Source of the DNA: Actinomycetota bacterium | GTDB taxonomy: Bacteria; Actinomycetota; Thermoleophilia; Gaiellales; Gaiellaceae | Assembly (NCBI GenBank): GCA_016870235.1 | Contig: VGCB01000156.1 | Coordinates: 1-6,803, forward strand | Direction: 5' to 3' | DNA: 6,803 nt | Part shown: positions 4,883-6,803 of the stretch, piece by piece | Numbering within the stretch: position 1 is the first letter of the stretch | Layout of the letters: each line of letters opens with the position of its first letter | Program-made: the position numbers and the translations under genes | The notes under the pieces: generated by a model | The model's database searches: none | Told to the model about the DNA's origin: nothing | The model's input: only the letters and a program-made list of their open reading frames with translations

Positions 4883-4888
4883 AGCATA
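4883..4888 (-). promoter_or_regulatory. Candidate -10 box (TATGCT) for yjbQ
   Basis: TATGCT on the minus strand lies 8 nt before the GTG start of yjbQ. The intervening TCCGCGTC cannot serve as a ribosome-binding site, so a leaderless or near-leaderless mRNA is likely. No -35 hexamer is recognisable. Confidence 0.4.
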
Positions 4889-4951
4889 GGGAACCACGCC
4901 CGGGTGTTGCGGCAGACGACCCCACGGCGTAGCGCTCCGACACCCTCGGAA

Positions 4952-4973
4952 CCGTCTGGCTGAAGCCAGACGG
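4952..4973 (+). repeat. Family A TGAA-loop palindrome, copy 4 (variant stem)
   Basis: Perfect 9-bp stem CCGTCTGGC / GCCAGACGG around the same TGAA loop (4961-4964). Compared with copy 3 it differs at three stem positions, and every change is matched on the opposite arm, so pairing is fully preserved. Its stem core GTCTGG is also the core of the family B stem, whose second copy lies 14 nt further right. Confidence 0.75.
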
Positions 4974-4987
4974 GGACGTGGCCAGGT

Positions 4988-5029
4988 GCGCGCGTCTGGT
5001 ACGTCGGTCCTGCGCAACCAGACGCGCGC
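4988..5029 (-). repeat. Family B hairpin element, copy 2 (3' of ybaB)
   Basis: Arms 4988-5000 and 5017-5029 pair perfectly over 13 bp (GCGCGCGTCTGGT / ACCAGACGCGCGC) around a 16-nt loop. Read on the minus strand, the direction of ybaB, it gives GTCTGGT, 6 nt, GGACC, 3 nt, GTACCAGAC, the same layout as the copy after ferritin. It begins 9 nt after the ybaB stop codon and is the likely 3' end structure of the dnaX-ybaB transcript. Confidence 0.8.
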
Positions 5030-5038
5030 GCCTCCGGC

Positions 5039-5356
5039 TTAGAAACCGAGCCCGAGCGCGCCCAGGTCGGGCATCTGGCCGCGCAGCTTCGCCTCCACTG
5101 CCGCCTGGGCCGATCGCAGCGCCTCGTTGGCAGCGGCGAGCACCATGTCGGCGAGCATCTCGGGGTCGTCGGGGTCGACGGCCCGCGGGTCGATCTTGAT
5201 CTCGACGAGCTCGCCGCCGCCGTTCGCGACGACGGTCACCATGCCACCGCCGGCCGATGCCTCGGCCGTCTCGTTCGCGGCCTCCTCCTGCGCCTTCAGC
5301 ATCTGCTGCTGCATCTGCTGCGCCTGCTTCATCAGCGCGTTCATGTCCATCTTCAC
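5039..5356 (-). CDS. ybaB: YbaB/EbfC family nucleoid-associated protein
   Basis: A 105-residue DNA-binding protein of the YbaB/EbfC family, a dimer with a tweezer-like shape that binds DNA and is linked to nucleoid organisation and repair. The N-terminus (MNALMKQAQQMQQQMLKAQEEAA) is the usual amphipathic Gln/Met-rich helix. A glycine-rich turn and strand follow (GGGMVTVVANGGGELVEIKIDPRAV, split here around residues 36-60), then DPDDPEMLADMVLAAANEAL and a C-terminal helix ending in the Met/Gly/Leu-rich tail (MPDLGALGLGF). GTG at 5356-5354 is chosen because GGAGG lies 7 nt upstream and the codon overlaps the dnaX stop in GTGA, a classic coupled start; ATG at 5350 is a close alternative. dnaX-ybaB pairing is conserved across bacteria. 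recR, often next, is absent here. A family B hairpin follows the TAA stop. Confidence 0.95.
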   Translation of the reverse strand: MKMDMNALMKQAQQMQQQMLKAQEEAANETAEASAGGGMVTVVANGGGELVEIKIDPRAVDPDDPEMLADMVLAAANEALRSAQAAVEAKLRGQMPDLGALGLGF

Positions 5357-6803
5357 GGTTGTTCCTCCACTTCCGTCGCGTCGAAGGTGTCCTTGAGCAG
5401 GGAGATCCACCCCTCCTCGTTCAGCTCCTCGTCCGTGCCCGCCGGGGGCTGCGGCCGCGCGCCGAGCGTCGTCTCCACCGCGATCCGGCGTCCGGTGACC
5501 GCGAAGAGCGCCTCCCGGAGGACGGAGACGTTGCGCTGCTCCTCCATCTGCGCGCGGTGGAACTCGGCTCCTGTTGCGAACTCGAGAGTGAGCGTGTCGC
5601 CGTCGAGCCGGGTCGGGCGCGCCTCCGCGAGGAGCATCGCGACCGGGATGTTCTGCTCCTCGATCGCGGGGAGGACGCTGCGTGTCCACGCCTCCTGGAG
5701 CTGCTCGAGCCCGACCGGCTGCCCGCCGTCGACCGCGGCTCCCGTCGGCGCCGGAGGTGCCGGGGCGGGCTCCGACGACCCGGTGGGGGCCGAGGGGACT
5801 TCGTCGGAGCCAGGTGCCGGGCCCGCCGCGGGCGCGGGTACGGGGGAGGGGGCCCGCGCCTCGGCGGCGGGATGCCCGGCATGTGACCTCGCCTCGAGCA
5901 TCTCCACGCGATGCGCTAGCGACTCGCGGGAGAGAGCGGCTTGAGGTCGGGTTACTTTGACGATTGCGAGCTCAAGTGGCAAGCGCGGATCGCCACCTTG
6001 CCGCAAATCGTCGATCGCGACGTGCAGGAGATCGAGCAGCCGGAGCACCATCGGCTCGGGCAGCTGGTTCGCCTGCTCGCGCAGCCGCTCCCTCGTCTCC
6101 TCGGTCACGGGGAGCGAATCGGGAACGTAGCCCATGTGCTGGACGAGCAGGAGGCAACGGAGGTGCTCGCTGAGGTCGGCGACGAAGCGACCGAGGTCCT
6201 GGCCCTGCTCCGCGAGCTCCTCGAGATGGGTCAGCGCCCCCGCCGTGTCGCGGTCGACGACCATGTCGCAGAGACGGAAGAGCGCGTCCTCCTCGACCGA
6301 CCCGACGAGCTGGAGGACGTCCTGCACGGTGATCCGGCTCTCCGTGGCGGCTGCGAGCTGATCGAGCGTCGAGATCGCGTCGCGGAAGGAGCCGCGCGCG
6401 CCGCGGGCGACCAGAGCGAGGGCCGCGTCCGGCGCCTCGATCCCCTCGCCCTCGGCGACGCGGCGCAGCGCGGTGACGAGCTGCTGCAGGCGCGGGCGCT
6501 GGAAGACGAACGTCTGGCAGCGGGAGCGCACGGTCGGGAGCACGGACGCGAGGTCGGTCGTGCAGAAGACGAACACGAGGTGGGGCGGAGGCTCCTCGAT
6601 CAGCTTCAGCAGCGCGTTCCACGCGGCGGGCGTCAGCTGGTGGGCCTCGTCGAGGATGTACACCTTGTACCGGCCCTCCGCCGGCTGGAGGATCACGCGC
6701 TCGCGGATCTCGCGGATGTCGTCGATCCCGCGCTGGGAGGCGGCGTCCATCTCGATCACGTCGAGCGACGAGCCGTCGGCGATCGCCCGGGCGATCGCCG
6801 ACG
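5353..6803 (-). CDS. dnaX: DNA polymerase III subunit gamma/tau, C-terminal part (N-terminus beyond the right edge)
   Basis: Clamp-loader ATPase subunit that loads the sliding clamp and organises the replisome. About 482 residues are visible; the Walker A loop and the zinc module lie outside the window. Visible landmarks are DVIEMDAASQRGIDDIRE, Walker B VYILDEAH (about visible residues 48-54), AAWNALLKLIEEPPPH, the sensor-1 region FVFCTTD, the arginine-finger SRCQTFVF (about 93-100) and the sensor-2 region GARGSFRDAISTLDQL. Domain III follows (roughly 190-310), then a Pro/Ala/Gly-rich linker (AHPAAEARAPSPVPAPAAG onwards) and a C-terminal domain containing LEFATGAEFHRAQME, which probably binds polymerase as in tau. 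No A-rich slippery heptamer is visible in the message, so a frameshifted short gamma form is not indicated. The stop overlaps the ybaB start by 4 nt. Confidence 0.97.
   Translation of the reverse strand, partial: SAIARAIADGSSLDVIEMDAASQRGIDDIREIRERVILQPAEGRYKVYILDEAHQLTPAAWNALLKLIEEPPPHLVFVFCTTDLASVLPTVRSRCQTFVFQRPRLQQLVTALRRVAEGEGIEAPDAALALVARGARGSFRDAISTLDQLAAATESRITVQDVLQLVGSVEEDALFRLCDMVVDRDTAGALTHLEELAEQGQDLGRFVADLSEHLRCLLLVQHMGYVPDSLPVTEETRERLREQANQLPEPMVLRLLDLLHVAIDDLRQGGDPRLPLELAIVKVTRPQAALSRESLAHRVEMLEARSHAGHPAAEARAPSPVPAPAAGPAPGSDEVPSAPTGSSEPAPAPPAPTGAAVDGGQPVGLEQLQEAWTRSVLPAIEEQNIPVAMLLAEARPTRLDGDTLTLEFATGAEFHRAQMEEQRNVSVLREALFAVTGRRIAVETTLGARPQPPAGTDEELNEEGWISLLKDTFDATEVEEQP

Noticed and set aside
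4875..4943. Upstream extension of yjbQ to 155 residues
   Set aside because: The added residues are unlike the family and would place the TATGCT promoter-like box inside the gene; the GTG at 4874 gives the normal family length.
5257..5886. A 209-codon plus-strand frame opposite dnaX/ybaB
   Set aside because: It is antisense to well-conserved genes and compositionally biased; no recognisable domain.
5353..6803. Programmed frameshift site in dnaX producing a short gamma subunit
   Set aside because: No A-rich slippery heptamer or long A-run is visible in the dnaX message within the window.

Overview
The window is a high-GC (roughly 70%), gene-dense bacterial chromosome segment. Family content (argF, rhomboid, PF06262-type zincin, Hsp20, ferritin, YjbQ, dnaX-ybaB), frequent GTG starts and several starts with a TANNNT box 6-8 nt upstream (leaderless-type) suggest an actinobacterial lineage. 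Thermoleophilia (Gaiellales/Solirubrobacterales-like) is my best guess, but no rRNA or lineage marker is present to prove it.

Layout, left to right. (1) Positions 1-2683 hold a minus-strand run read from right to left: argF (ornithine carbamoyltransferase), a rhomboid intramembrane protease, a small HExxH zincin, a small DUF2630-like helical protein and, after a strong 16-bp hairpin, the start of a coiled-coil protein that leaves the window at position 1. (2) Positions 2684-2787 are a relatively AT-rich divergent control region. (3) Positions 2788-3927 hold two plus-strand stress genes, an Hsp20 chaperone and a ferritin, each followed by a hairpin. (4) Positions 3928-5038 form a hairpin-rich island. 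It contains two minus-strand genes (a 59-residue membrane protein and yjbQ) and at least six hairpins, which fall into two repeated families. (5) Positions 5039-6803 hold ybaB preceded by the 3' two-thirds or so of dnaX, overlapping by 4 nt; the dnaX N-terminus lies beyond the right edge.

The housekeeping genes look ordinary and intact. The most interesting content is non-coding. Family B is a long hairpin with arms GCGTCTGGT/ACCAGACGC and a conserved GGACC in its loop. It occurs just after the ferritin and ybaB stop codons, in the same orientation relative to each gene. Family A is a short palindrome with a TGAA tetraloop. It occurs four times, shows compensatory stem changes, and in one copy its loop supplies the stop codon of a gene. 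The pattern fits a dispersed hairpin element used at gene ends, or spreading as a REP-like repeat.

Functional links: argF heads a minus-strand gene run with two proteases; dnaX-ybaB is the familiar replication/repair pair but recR does not follow it; Hsp20 and ferritin are both protective proteins but appear to be separate transcription units.
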